Below are positions 53,710-64,000 of a stretch of 64,000 nt of DNA, in pieces. The stretch lies in the NCBI RefSeq assembly GCF_964656455.1, contig NC_135719.1, positions 74,260,783 to 74,324,782 of the forward strand, written 5' to 3'. This DNA is from Halichoerus grypus. Lineage: Eukaryota; Chordata; Mammalia; Carnivora; Phocidae. Made by a program: the position numbers and the translations under genes. The notes beneath the pieces were generated by a model, which was not told where the DNA came from, ran no database searches, and saw only the letters and a program-made list of their open reading frames with translations. The stretch's first letter is position 1. Each line of letters opens with the position of its first letter.

Positions 53710-54479
53710 TCCCCCTTCACCTAAATTTAAATTGCGGGTCTCCAGTTATTTTAGGTGTCTAATTGTGAAGCCCCTGCCCCCCATATACACTGTGGCAGCT
53801 AGTGGCTGGCAGGTGCCTGGGGCTGTGGGAAGGTGCCCCTGCACCCAGGTCCTCCAGGAGGATCTGCTCTGGCTCCCAGTACTGCACAGTAGCCAACTGC
53901 AGAGACCACAAGAAATCTCTTCCCAGTTCAAGCCCCAGGGCATCCCATGCCAAACCATGCTTGTGTGTTCAGGAAGCGGCTCTTGCAGGTGCCAAGGCCT
54001 GGAGACCGCACCAAGTGGCACAGATAACCACTTGGCAGAGCTCTTAGGCAACCGGAGAGCAGCAGCTGGGATTGTAGGAGCACCTTAACACTCTGAAGGT
54101 GCTCCTCCCTGGCAAGACAGGCTGAAAGGCTTAATTTCAGAGTGGATTTCGATACTAGACCATTTATCTATGCTCCAAAGAGGTGCATGTGAAAGGGTGT
54201 AAGTCCAAGCTTCTTGTCAGGGCTTAGGAGGTTTTAGGATCTTGCTTCTCTGAAAACTTACTTCCTCCCACTTTCTCATCCAGCCAAACAGAATCAGATG
54301 TGGTTCTTTGACTGTGCCAGCCTCTCTAATACTTCCATACTCCAGCTTTTGTTCCGATTTTTCTGCCTGGAATTACATCAGCCCACATGCTAAGGTTGAG
54401 TCTAGTGGTCTTCTCTTGGTAACCTCGGAACGCCCCAGCCATTAGGTCAGAGTAAGCACTGGTTACCCCAGATCTTAGA
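53710..54479. other. Unique GC-richer intronic sequence
   Basis: 53732-54088 is open in several frames on both strands (up to 118 residues), which reflects GC-rich composition rather than a gene. No motif recognised. Confidence 0.4.
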
Positions 54480-54669
54480 GCCGTGCTATCCAATAGGATA
54501 GCCACTACTTCATGTACTATTAAAATCAAAATTCAGTACAAAAAATGCATTTTTCTCAGTTGTGCTGGCCACATCCAAACTCAATAGCCATATGTGGTTA
54601 ACTGTCTTATTGGACCATACAGATATAAACCATTTCTATCATCACAATGTTCTTTTGGACAGTGTGGGT
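54480..54669. mobile_element. MER5A-like hAT-Charlie element
   Basis: 'gtgctatccaataggatagc', 'tcaatagccatatgtggtta' and 'gttcttttggacagtgtggg'. The inverted ends and the 'agccatatgtgg' core match the short MER5A DNA transposon. Confidence 0.8.
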
Positions 54670-55075
54670 CTAGAGAATACGGGGTTGACGGTCCCATCTA
54701 CCATGGGACCAATAGCCCTAGATCCTGAAAATCTCTTGAAGCCAAGGGTCATTGAGGAGGGTGGGGAGAGATCTCAGTTCGGTCTTTGCTTGACCCCAGT
54801 TCACTAGGTCCCTGTGGCTCATAGGGTCAAATGAGTTGAAAGGACACTTATGAACACTAGAACCACATCTGGGATTTTTTTATTTTCACCTGAACCCTGA
54901 GAACAGCATGAGGAGGAACTTCTTGATTCTAAGTCCGCCTAAAAACTTACAATGCAGGAGAGAGCAGGCGAGCACAAATTACTACCATTAAGACTCTACT
55001 GCTAATACTGGTTTGTTTGCAACAGCACTTTTGGATTATGCAGGCTTCTCTTACCCTACCTTAGGAATCAATCCT
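54670..55075. other. Unique intronic sequence
   Basis: Nothing recognised. Confidence 0.4.
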
Positions 55076-55260
55076 TTTTTTTTTTTTTTTTTAAAGACTT
55101 CAGAGTGTGCATGCAAGCAGGGGGAGGGAGTCCAGGGAGAAGGAGAGACAATCTCAGGCAGACTCCCTGCTAAGCAGGGCTGGATCCTACAACCCTGAGA
55201 TCATGACCGGAGCTGAAATCAAGAGTCAGCTGCTTAGCCTACTGAGCCACCCAGGCACAC
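55076..55260 (-). repeat. CAN SINE, older subfamily
   Basis: T run, 'gtgcatgcaagcagggggag', 'gagctgaaatcaagagtcag' and 'cctactgagccacccaggca'. Confidence 0.92.
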
Positions 55261-55292
55261 CTCAATCCATTTTTTAAAACAGTATCTTCAAC

Positions 55293-55556
55293 AAAAAATG
55301 AACATGGGGGGCGGAGAGAAGAGGCCAATCAAGAAACAGACGCTTAATGACAGAGAACAAACTGAGGGTTGATGGAAGGGTCGTGGGTGGGGGGGTGTGG
55401 GAGATAGGCTAGATGGGTGATGGGTATTAAGGAGAGCACTTGTGATCAGCACCAGGTGTTGTACGAAGTGATGAATCAGTTCTACACCTGAAACTAATGT
55501 ACTACAATGTTAACTAGATGGAATTTAAATAAAAACTTGGGGAAAAAATAAAAACT
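55293..55556 (+). repeat. 5'-truncated carnivore L1 3' end
   Basis: 'gatgggtgatgggtattaag', 'agcaccaggtgttgtacgaa', 'cacctgaaactaatgtacta' and 'gaatttaaataaaaacttgg' match the 3' end of the carnivore L1 lineage. Duplication tatcttcaa at 55283-55291 and 55557-55565 bounds it. Confidence 0.85.
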
Positions 55557-55694
55557 TATCTTCAAATGACTGACTTCCTCTTGGAACATAATCCTTTTGG
55601 AATTTGGATATAATTAAACAGAGGTCAAGGCAGGATTCTACCAGAATTTAGGGAAAGACTGGAAAAGACCACCCTCTCAGAGTGAAATACAGCA

Positions 55695-55812
55695 GACTCC
55701 AGTATTCCTTCAACATGCACCTATCAGGGCCTCACCCTGCCAGGCACCGGGATACAACAGTGGGCAAGATGGAGTTGGTTCCTGCTGAGATAAAGGTCAT
55801 CCTGTCAGCATA
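55695..55812 (-). repeat. L2 3' end fragment
   Basis: 'ttccttcaacatgcacctat', 'ctgccaggcaccgggataca' and 'acagtgggcaagatggag' are the reverse complement of the L2 3' end. Confidence 0.7.
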
Positions 55813-56697
55813 ACTCAAGGCAAGAGACAACTGGAAAATGGACTGCCCCTGAAGGTAGGCTACTGCCTTAGAGGAGAGTAGACCCTCCGAGAAGAAAAAC
55901 TGGAATATAAAGAAACTATAGGTCCAGTCTTTTACCTGAAACCCTGGAGCCTGAGGTTTTGAGAATTAAATTTATCAGAATTAAAAAATTTTAAGTTTCC
56001 TATATTCAGTAATACCCATAGTGGAGAACAAAGCAGTACTCTATAATCAAACATTAGTATTTCTGAAGGGAAACCTAGGACTTTTTGAAGCAAGTGAAAG
56101 GTCTCTAAATAGCCTTTTAAGAGTGCAGATCAGGTTTTATTGCCAAATGCTGTGGTGCCACCTTACTAAAAAGTTGAGAAACTTTAGGTTTCCGGGACTG
56201 TAGATAAGAGACGGTACAGTCTACCTGAAAATGTGTGATCAATAGGGTCACTGTTAATAGGGAATCTAGGAGAAGAGAAGCCCAGGAGTCTTCGGGTCTG
56301 TCCTAGAGCTAAAGTACTGCCGGTCCGTGAAGACAAGGCAGCCGGTCAGCCTCTCCCTACAGCGCTGGCTCCCCCACCACTGGGCACTGGAATGAGCTGG
56401 GAAGCTTCACAAATCTTTACCCCCGCCACACCCCAGACCACACAAATCAAATCTCCGGGGGAGGGAACTGCCTATCAGTGTGTGTATTAATGTAGTCCGT
56501 TTTGCTTTTTCAATTGGGGTACCAATAATATACGCTAAAGAATATAGAAGACAAATCTCAGGTAACCATCACCCAGAACAACGTATCAAATACCCCAGGT
56601 TTCTTCCCTGTCTTTCTCACCGCATGTCCTCCCCACAGGCAACTACTCTTGTAACTTCTGATCGCCAGGGCTGGGTCTCGGCCAGTATTTTCTAATT
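55813..56697. other. Unique intronic sequence
   Basis: No repeat or exon recognised with confidence. Confidence 0.4.
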
Positions 56698-56854
56698 CCG
56701 GTTCTCGGGCTGGGCTGCTCATTGGCATCACCTGGAGAGTTTTACCCAGCACTAGCATGGGGGCTCCACCCCAGAGATGCTGGTTTGCAATCTAGCCAGC
56801 GGCATTTTTAAAGCTACAAGGGGACTCCCCTGTGCAGCAGTTTGAGAACCACTG
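56698..56854. mobile_element. Short hAT element (MER20-like)
   Basis: 'ccggttctcgggctgg' at left and 'cagtttgagaaccactg' at right form decayed inverted ends. 'ggcatcacctggagagtttt' and 'ctccaccccagagatgctgg' lie inside. Same family as the split copy at 48303-48720. Confidence 0.8.
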
Positions 56855-57117
56855 CTTTAGTGACCAGGAAAAAAAAGTCAGAAAGAGGTTGCCTTTTGCA
56901 GGGAGTTAAGACAATTTCCATTTTCTCCTCACCCTGCCTCCCCCACCTCTTATTCTCTCTCCTTCTCATTCCCCGTTTGGCTTTCTCCTGTCCTTTTCCT
57001 TTCTTTTGCCTTCTTTTCTTCCTTTATCTGATCAAGCCACAATTACTACTACAGATACTAGAAGAAGATGGTTTCTTTTATCCAATCCCTTATTTTCTCC
57101 CTTTTTCATTTTTTAGA

Positions 57118-57309
57118 AAAATATTTTTTAAAGAGCGCACAAACACATGAGCGAGCACAGGCCGGAGGTACAGAGGGAAGGGGAAAAAAATCTCAAGCAG
57201 ACTCCGCTCTGAGCACGAGCTGACCTGGGGCTCGTTCCCAGGACCCTGAGATCACCACCGGAGCTGAAACCTAGTCGGACGCTCAACCGACTGTGCCACC
57301 GGGGCGCCC
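57118..57309 (-). repeat. CAN SINE, older subfamily
   Basis: 'atattttttaaagagcgcac', 'aatctcaagcagactccgct' and 'cgctcaaccgactgtgccac' in reverse complement; diverged tail. Confidence 0.9.
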
Positions 57310-57647
57310 CTCTCCTGTTTTCCTTTTTCAGAAAGAAAGAATTTTTAGAAAGGATTTAAAGAGGGAAAGAGGAGAGAAACAGCAAAGGAAATTAAAGCAA
57401 GCTGAGTGGGGAAAGAGATACAGAACTTGACGGGGAGAAGAGACAAGGGAAAAACAAAAAATGTGGTCCCTCCTGACAGAGCTTATTTCACCCTGTAGGT
57501 TTATGGTGACCCAAAAAGGACAAAAAGAGCTTTCAAAAATTGCAGCTGGTCGCCTGATCCATCAGTTGACCGTAACTTTCCCCAGAGCTCTACTGTTCTC
57601 GGGAGGCCGGTTCTTAGATAGACTGCTTGCCCCTCCATCCAATAACA
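57310..57647. other. Purine-rich unique sequence
   Basis: 57340-57460 is a purine-rich low-complexity tract (gaaag/ggaga). No coding signal. Confidence 0.4.
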
Positions 57648-57741
57648 GGAGACCTTGGGAAGGTAATTAAATAACCTTTTCCAGCTTGTTTCCTCATCAG
57701 TAAAATGCAGGTAAAATAGTATCTACCTGTGAGGATTACAT
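57648..57741 (+). repeat. MIR, left part of a split copy
   Basis: 'gaccttgggaaggtaattaa', 'ttgtttcctcatcagtaaaa' and 'ctacctgtgaggatt' follow the MIR core in sense, then break off. Confidence 0.75.
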
Positions 57742-58162
57742 TTTATGCCTCAACCTGGCTAGGCGATGGTGCCCAGTTACTTAATCAAGCTGTGAAGGTA
57801 TTTCGTAGATGTGATGAACCTCTACAATCAGGTGACTTTTAGTAAATAAATCACCTTCTTTAATGGGGTTGGGACTCATCCAGTCACTTGGGAGGCCTGA
57901 AGAGCAAAAACTGTGTTTCCCAGAAAAGAAAGAATTCTGGCTCAGGACGACAGCCCAGAAATCGTCCCTGCTCTCCAGATTTCAGACTCAAGGCTGCAAT
58001 ATCAAGTCCTGCCTGAGTTTCCAGCCCACCGTCCTGCACTAGGAGTTTCAGAGCTGCCAGTCCCTGAAATCATGTAAGTCAGTTCCTTAAAATAAGTTTC
58101 TTCTATGTAGGCATGTATCTTATTGGTTGTTTCTCTGGAGAACCCCGATACACATCATACTT
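57742..58162. mobile_element. Old repeat inserted in a MIR, family not assigned
   Basis: 'atgcctcaacctggctaggc', 'gtagatgtgatgaacctcta', 'gactcatccagtcacttggg', 'cctgcctgagtttccagccc' and 'gtttctctggagaaccccga' form a recognisable dispersed mammalian repeat of about 420 bases. I do not recall its name with certainty; an LTR-type origin is possible. Confidence 0.55.
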
Positions 58163-58235
58163 CGTGAGATAATACGTTAATACAAGTAATGTGCTGAGTG
58201 CGTACTCAAGTCAGCTATTATTTTTAGAGTAGTGT
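58163..58235 (+). repeat. MIR, right part of the split copy
   Basis: 'tgagataatacgttaataca', 'agtaatgtgctgagtgcgta' and 'cagctattatttttag' continue the MIR broken at 57741. Confidence 0.65.
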
Positions 58236-60091
58236 GGGGCTTATTAAGGCTTATCTCTTCTGCCATCACCAGAAGGTTCAGGGATGATCCTTAACTATAC
58301 ACTTTGGATGTAATCTCCATCTCTCCTCCAACCTTTGTAAACTTTTCTCATACTAGATGTCAAGCCAGTTATCTAATTCACTTTACCACAGACGTGGAAC
58401 ATCATTAGGGCTAACAGTGCACCTGGGCAGTTAGAGGTGCGTAGCAGGATTTGGGAAACTCCTTTATTCTAGACTCTGGGTCTCATCCCCTTGGTTGCCA
58501 CAGACACCTCTACTCCCTTCCCCTCTCCTCTTTGCCTTTTGACCCCTCCCCTGGCCCATAGTCTGGATTCTGCGTTATCTCTTTTCCCCAGGGCTCGGCT
58601 ATTTCCATCCTGGGAGTCAACAGGATGGAGGCTCTAGTTCACCCATCACTCTAAGCACTCACTGAAGTCGCTGACACAAATTTTCTTATAGCCACTTAGA
58701 GCAAACCCATTTGCCATGCAAGCAGGGGTAACTGGGAATAAGCAGCTTCATGCACTTCTGATTGGCCTTTCCAAATAAAACGTCTCCTCTGTTTAATTCC
58801 TAGAAGGGCTGGCCAGAGGCGAGAGACTGGAGGGGGACAGCTACAGTCCCTACACAGGGACTCTAGCAGCTAGAGTCCACCTCAAAATTTTCCCCAAATA
58901 GTTTGGAAAGGAGGTCTGCTGGATGGAAGCCTTGTCTGTGCACCGTGTTGGTATCGGTTTATTTAGTCAAATTCCCTTATTTATCAAATGAAGACCGTGA
59001 GGCTCAGAAAAAAGGTCTGGTTAAGACAGCATCTAAGTGTAGAGTCCAGGGCTTGCTTTCGCCATACCACACAGCCATCCACAACTCAGGTGCTGACCAG
59101 GTGGACTAAAAGGACTTAAGAATTGCCTTCTTTGCCATAAAACTATGAACAGTCACACAAGCCAACACTCCGTAGCTTCTTCTGGCCATCCATGAAATCT
59201 GTAAGCCCCTGGATGTGGGCTCCTGGGGGATGCAAAGCAGCAAATGCAGGTAACAGGAGCTGGCTCAGAGGCTAGTCCTGGCTGTGAACACAAGAAATAA
59301 GGGGCTAAAAACGTGGTTTCCTCTTTTACGTGGTTTCTATGAAGGTACTTGATTGATGATTACAATTTCTCAGGCCTTCCAAATTCCTAATAATGATTAC
59401 TTAAAATGAAGTCAGTCCTGGGTTCGAGGCACCTGAGAAGCACCCATGTGACCAGCCCCTTCTTCCAGATCATTCCCCAGTGTTTCCCTTACTGTGCAGC
59501 GATACCCTTGAATCTCAGCTCCACCCTACATGACTCACAGAAGGCTAATACCTAATAACAAAGGGCACAGGGAAATGATATTTCAGGAGATGTCCAAGTC
59601 CTCATTGCTGAATTTAATGAAAGTGAAGTTCTGAAGGGTGAAGGTCAATTACTGTGTGAAACTTTCCAGGTGGCTTTGCTTTAGTGATCTGAACAGGTGG
59701 GAGCATGAAGACCACCTGCTTCTCTGTTTGCACAGTGACTAATACATTTATAAACACTTAATAAACATTTAACTGTGGCAACTCTCTTAAAATAGTTCTT
59801 TCACAACTAGAATTCAACAGATTCGGAATTACTAGGTGACTCTGTAAGGCTACTTCCATAAAAGGGGATGGGCTGCAAATTCTGGTGATGCTTGGAACCA
59901 ATCCTTACCAACAGGCCAGAACTGCTGATCCTCATTATGCTCAGGTCTGACTCACAAAACCCAATACTACATACATTACATGGGGAACATAGAACAGACT
60001 ATGACAAATTTATTCCAAACAAATTGCTGAGTTGTAACACATTTGGAGGGGACCTTTTCCAAGATTCAGAGTGAGCTCTGAGAATTAAAAA
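58236..60091. other. Unique intronic sequence
   Basis: About 1.85 kb with no recognised repeat or exon. Confidence 0.4.
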
Positions 60092-61535
60092 TATAGATCC
60101 ATTTTCTGGTGTTGGGAAAACTGAATATCCATATGCAAAAGAAAGAAATTAGACACTTATCTTACACCATATACAAAAATCAACTCAAAATGGATTGTAG
60201 ACTTAAAATGTAAGACCTGAAACTGTAAAACTCCTACAAGAAAACATAGGGGAAAAGCTTCTTGACATTGGCCTGGGCAATGATTTCTTGGCTATGACAC
60301 TAAAAGCACAAGCAACAAAAGCAAAAATAGACAAATGGGACTACATTGAACTAAAAACCTTCTGCACAGTAAAAGAAAACCATCAACAGAACGAAAAGGC
60401 AACCTATAGAATGAGAGAAAATATTTGCAAACCATATTCCAATAAGGTGTTAATAGCCACAATATATAATGAACTCCTACAATCCATTAGCTTTAAAAAG
60501 CCAAATAATCGGATTAAAAGATGGGCAAAGAATTTGAATAGACATTTCTCCAAAGACCTACAAATGGCCAGCCAGTATATAAAAAGATGCTCAACATCAC
60601 TCATCATCAGGGAAATACAAATCAAAACCACAATGGGCTATCACTTCACACCTGTCAGGACGGCTATTATGGAAAAAAAACAAAGGCTAAATGTTGGCAA
60701 GGATGCAGAGAAGTTTGAACTCTGGTACACTGTTAGTGGGAATGTAAAATGGTACAGCTGCTATGGAAAACAGTATGGAGGTTCCTCAAAGAAATTAAAA
60801 ATAGAACTACCATATGATCCAGCAATCCTGCTTCTTGGGTATATATCCAAAAGAATTGAAATCAGCATCTTAAAGAGCAATTTGTACTCCCATGTTCACT
60901 GCAGCATTACTTACAATAGGCAAGATATGGAACTAATCTAAATATCCATCAATGGATGAATGGATAAAGAAAATGTTGTATATACATAGAGAGAAATGAA
61001 TATTATTCAGCCTTAAAGAAAGACGAAAATCCCGTTATATGCTACAACATGGGTGAAGCTTCAGCACATTTATGCTAAGTGAAATAAATCAGTCCCACAA
61101 GGACAAATACTGCATGATTCTTCTTATGTGAAGTATCTAAAATAATCGAATTCATAGAAGCAGAGAGTAGAATGGTGCTTGCCAAGGACTGTGGGGAGGG
61201 AGAAGTGGGGAGCTGTTCAATGGGCATAGTTTCAGTTATGCAAGATGAGTAAGTTTTGGAGATCTATACAGCATCATCGTGCCTATAGTCAAAATTACTG
61301 TAGTGTGCCCTGAAAAATTTAAAAGTAGATCTCCTGGTAAGTGTCCTAACCACAAAACAACCAAAAACCCGAAGGGGTACAAGGAAACTTTTGGAGGTGA
61401 TAGGTATGTAGTAATGGTTTCAAGACGGATTTGTATATGTCCAAAATGATCGATTTGTATACATGAAATATGTGCATTTTTTGGTATATCAATTATACCT
61501 CAATAACACCATTAAAATGTCTATTTTCAAATTTC
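60092..61535 (+). repeat. L1M (L1MA/L1MB-type) 3' end with ORF2 remnant
   Basis: Sense L1: 'gttgggaaaactgaatatcc', 'aagctttcttgaca'-like text, 'ctcaacatcactcatcatca', 'catcaatggatgaatggata' and 'gctaagtgaaataaatcagt' are classic L1 ORF2 C-terminal and 3' UTR text. The 217-residue frame at 60288-60941 is a decayed ORF2 C-terminus, no longer the full reverse transcriptase (about 1,275 residues). An A-rich run near 61588 may be the tail. Confidence 0.92.
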
Positions 61536-61734
61536 ACAGTTCAGGAAAAAAACAGAGAATGTAAAATTCCCTATAATAATCAATTAAAAAAAAAACAAAA
61601 AAACAAAAAAACAACTCTCAAATAGCCTGTGAAAGTCCTGAGTTCAAATTTTAGCTTCGATACTATTTTCCCACATAAACTCTCATGGTATAGATCTAAC
61701 TTCCCCTGTAACATCTCACCTCCCGCAATGGTCA
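61536..61734. other. A-rich stretch and unique sequence
   Basis: An A-rich tract with interspersed C at 61586-61614, then unassigned sequence. Confidence 0.4.
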
Positions 61735-62130
61735 GAATTAAGTTCTGTTGCTGCAAGTGAAGGACAAATCACAATAGCAGCGACTTACACGAGATAGTAC
61801 ACTTCCCTCTTAGGTAAACTGAGCTCAAAGGGAGGCAGTACTAGGCTGGCATGATGACTGCACAGTCAGCAGGGAGCTGGGTGCCTACTCTGGTTTCACT
61901 CCTCCATCATCAGCAGAGCATTTCCCCCCATGGCCCAAGATGGCTACCAGAGCACCAGACGCCAGGGCCACGTTCCTGGCAGCAGGCAGGAAGGAGTGGC
62001 AGAGAAAAGTACACCTCCTTTCTTTCAGGGCATTTCTCAAGTTGCATGGGACACTTCCACTTATGTTCCATGGCCCAGAAATTAGCCACCTGGGCACATC
62101 TTGATGCAAGGGGAACTGGGGCTTTATTTT
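61735..62130. repeat. Probable ancient interspersed repeat, family not assigned
   Basis: 'gttgctgcaagtgaaggaca', 'catggcccaagatggctacc', 'gtggcagagaaaagtacacc' and 'cccagaaattagccacctgg' resemble the copies at 4560-4800 and 8311-8560. This is the longest of the three. Confidence 0.5.
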
Positions 62131-63574
62131 TGGATGACTCTACACCCAGCCTGAATCAGGTATTTTATGAAAGTAAGAAGGGGAGAACAGTTACCAGGGG
62201 ACAGCTAGCTAGCAGTTTCTGTCTCAAGTGTTGGGCTCGATTGAATGAGAATGAACATTTCACAGAAGGAAAAGCTTGTCTGGATAACTATGGAAGTTTG
62301 GGGGTGAGGCAATGAATAGACACAAAAATTTTATGTAACAGAATAAATGCATCATTTTTACAGTGCAACACATTACCTTTTCTTGCCTATTAAATACCTT
62401 TAAGAACTGAATCAAAAGCTCTAAAGACTAGATGGTAGAAAACAAATGCATATGTACAAGCTACCTTTGTTTACATTTGTTTACATGTTACTAGACAACT
62501 GGATAAATGAGTCTCTTGGCACTATGAAAACAGCTCTTTTAATTGAATACTAAAAGGAAAAAACAGAATTCTCACTGAAAGTCACATCATGGTTCAAAAA
62601 ATACAGGTGCTCCAGCTTTGTGCATTTAAACAGAGCAGATTTCACAATGATAAATAACAACAGAAAGCAAGTAAAAAGGCTGATTTGGCTTAGTCCACAG
62701 TAGACTTCTGCACTGGCTTGGTGGCTTTGCTAATTGATCATGTCAGATAAACCAACTTACAGAATGGACACCTCACTCTGCACATTCAATCAAACTCATT
62801 CCCTCCTCCATCCCCAACCTTTTTTTTGTCTGGGTAGCCAGGCTGATTTATTAGAATGATTTCTTGAGCTTGTGGGTTGTTTTGGTGCACATACAAAGGA
62901 TGGGCACCGAAAGTCACCAGACCTGTCCAGGATGGCCCTTGAACACTTTGTATGTATATATAGGGCTTCTGCTGCCACCTCCCTCCCTCCAATTACCGTT
63001 TACCACCTAGACATCACAGCTGCTGTATGGAGCTACTTAATTAAGAGAGAACCTGATTTTGGGTGGAGCCAGGAGCTCATTCTTTGCCTGAAGCGGAGTT
63101 GATCTTTACACAGAGAACACAGACCTACAAGGTAGGAGGGAACTCAGCAAGTCTTGATGCCACCTCCCAGGCTCCCTAAACCCAGTGGGGGAAGCGAGGG
63201 AGGCTCCTGGGCCCAAATGGAAGGTAAGGGTGTGATTTCTCACCCCTACATGGAAGTACAGTGCAGCTGAGGGCAGAGAGGTGGGGATGCGGTGTTTTGA
63301 CTTTTTTAGGGCCCCCGAAGAAACTGGATCCTATGTGCTTTGGCCAGGGGAGGCTCTAAACCCTATCAGGTGCAAGCAGGAGTCCTCTCTATGAAGCCGA
63401 GTGGAATCTTGACTCCGATCAAGTGTGGTCAGCGGTGATGAGGCAGGGCTGTGTAAGCAAGGGTCATGTACAAGTCACATAGCGAAAATAGCTGGATCAA
63501 ATCAGCCAGCTTTATAAATAATCTTATAGGCCTTCACTACTTTAAGGAACCCTGGTGACCAAAGAAAATCTTAT
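62131..63574. other. Unique intronic sequence
   Basis: No recognised repeat or exon. Confidence 0.4.
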
Positions 63575-63626
63575 TACCAGTGGCCAGTGTTTGAGAGGCT
63601 TACGAGTGGCCAGTGTTTGAGAGGCT
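63575..63626. repeat. Two-copy 26-bp tandem duplication
   Basis: Unit tac(c/g)agtggccagtgtttg followed by agaggct occurs at 63575-63600 and 63601-63626 with one mismatch (C versus G at unit position 4). Confidence 0.95.
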
Positions 63627-64000
63627 CACAACCACAGGGAGAAGATTTTTCAGGAATCTCTTACCAAGAAAGAGACTACATTTGAACAAGAGAAAAAGTT
63701 GGGAGTTTCGGGAACATGACAGTTTAGAAATGGGGAAAAAGAAAAGCAGTGAAAAGACAGGTTTATGGATGCTTACCACCGGGGCAGCCTTCCTGCTGAG
63801 TGGAGCTTGCCTGTTGGACCCTGAACTTCTAATCTGTGTAGAGAGTCTAAGCATTTTAGATTCACTCTCTAGATAGGAGATAAGACAGTCAGGTTGGACC
63901 TACTGAATAGAACACCCCTACATTAGTAAGAGCACCACTTTATGGCTGTGACAGACTTTTGGGGCCAGCCTGTGAGCCCAACACAGTTTATAACACCATC
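63627..64000. other. Unique sequence to window edge
   Basis: Overlapping short frames on both strands; none recognised. Confidence 0.4.

Noticed and set aside
53732..54088. Overlapping frames on both strands near 53.9 kb
   Set aside because: Multiple frames open at once indicate composition, not coding; no family resemblance and no convincing splice sites.
60288..60941. 217-residue plus-strand open frame, the longest in the window
   Set aside because: It is the decayed C-terminal part of L1 ORF2 running into L1 3' sequence, surrounded by L1 text on both sides. Not a host gene.

Overview
This window is mammalian nuclear DNA, not prokaryotic. It is full of carnivore-specific tRNA-Lys-derived SINEs (CAN SINEs / SINEC), old L1, L2, MIR and hAT fragments, and its open frames are short and scattered. 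The SINE form (a head ending in a gcc-tgg-gtggctcag type box, a body with 'cacaagcagggggag' on the reverse strand, and a tail ending 'aataaaatctt') fits a caniform carnivore, probably an arctoid such as a bear, seal or mustelid. The species call rests on memory of SINE subfamilies and is only moderately certain.

I recognise one protein-coding exon: the last coding exon of CDIN1 (formerly C15orf41, the codanin-1 interacting nuclease), on the minus strand at 20605-20740, with a good splice acceptor just upstream. Everything to its right (20741-64000) is most simply the last, very long CDIN1 intron, because I found no other CDIN1 exon there. Everything to its left is 3' UTR, with candidate poly(A) signals near 19.55-19.6 kb, and then intergenic DNA. 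In human the next gene downstream is MEIS2, a convergent homeobox gene. No MEIS2 exon is seen here.

Layout. 1-2.1 kb: ancient L2 carrying a nested antisense L1. 3.8-6.6 kb: CAN SINE cluster and an antisense L1. 7.4-7.7 kb: a MIR pair. 8.8-9.9 kb: three CAN SINEs. 10-19 kb: mostly unique sequence with three SINEs and a few MIR/L2 pieces, including an AT-rich block with homeodomain-like sites near 15.7 kb and a minus-strand open frame with splice-like edges near 18 kb. 19.4-20.74 kb: CDIN1 3' UTR and terminal exon. 20.75-37.7 kb: repeat-poor intron with only one CAN SINE head, some MIR/L2 and an MLT1-like LTR. 37.7-57.3 kb: intron with regular CAN SINEs, a split hAT element and short hAT copies. 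57.6-58.2 kb: a MIR split by another repeat. 60.1-61.5 kb: the 3' end of an old L1. 63.6 kb: a 26-bp tandem duplication.

No operon, CRISPR array, mobile system or RNA gene is supported. The most interesting points are the apparent loss of the human stop position in CDIN1 (two extra residues), the candidate exon or conserved element at 18 kb, the strong strand bias of the SINEs, and the nested repeats.
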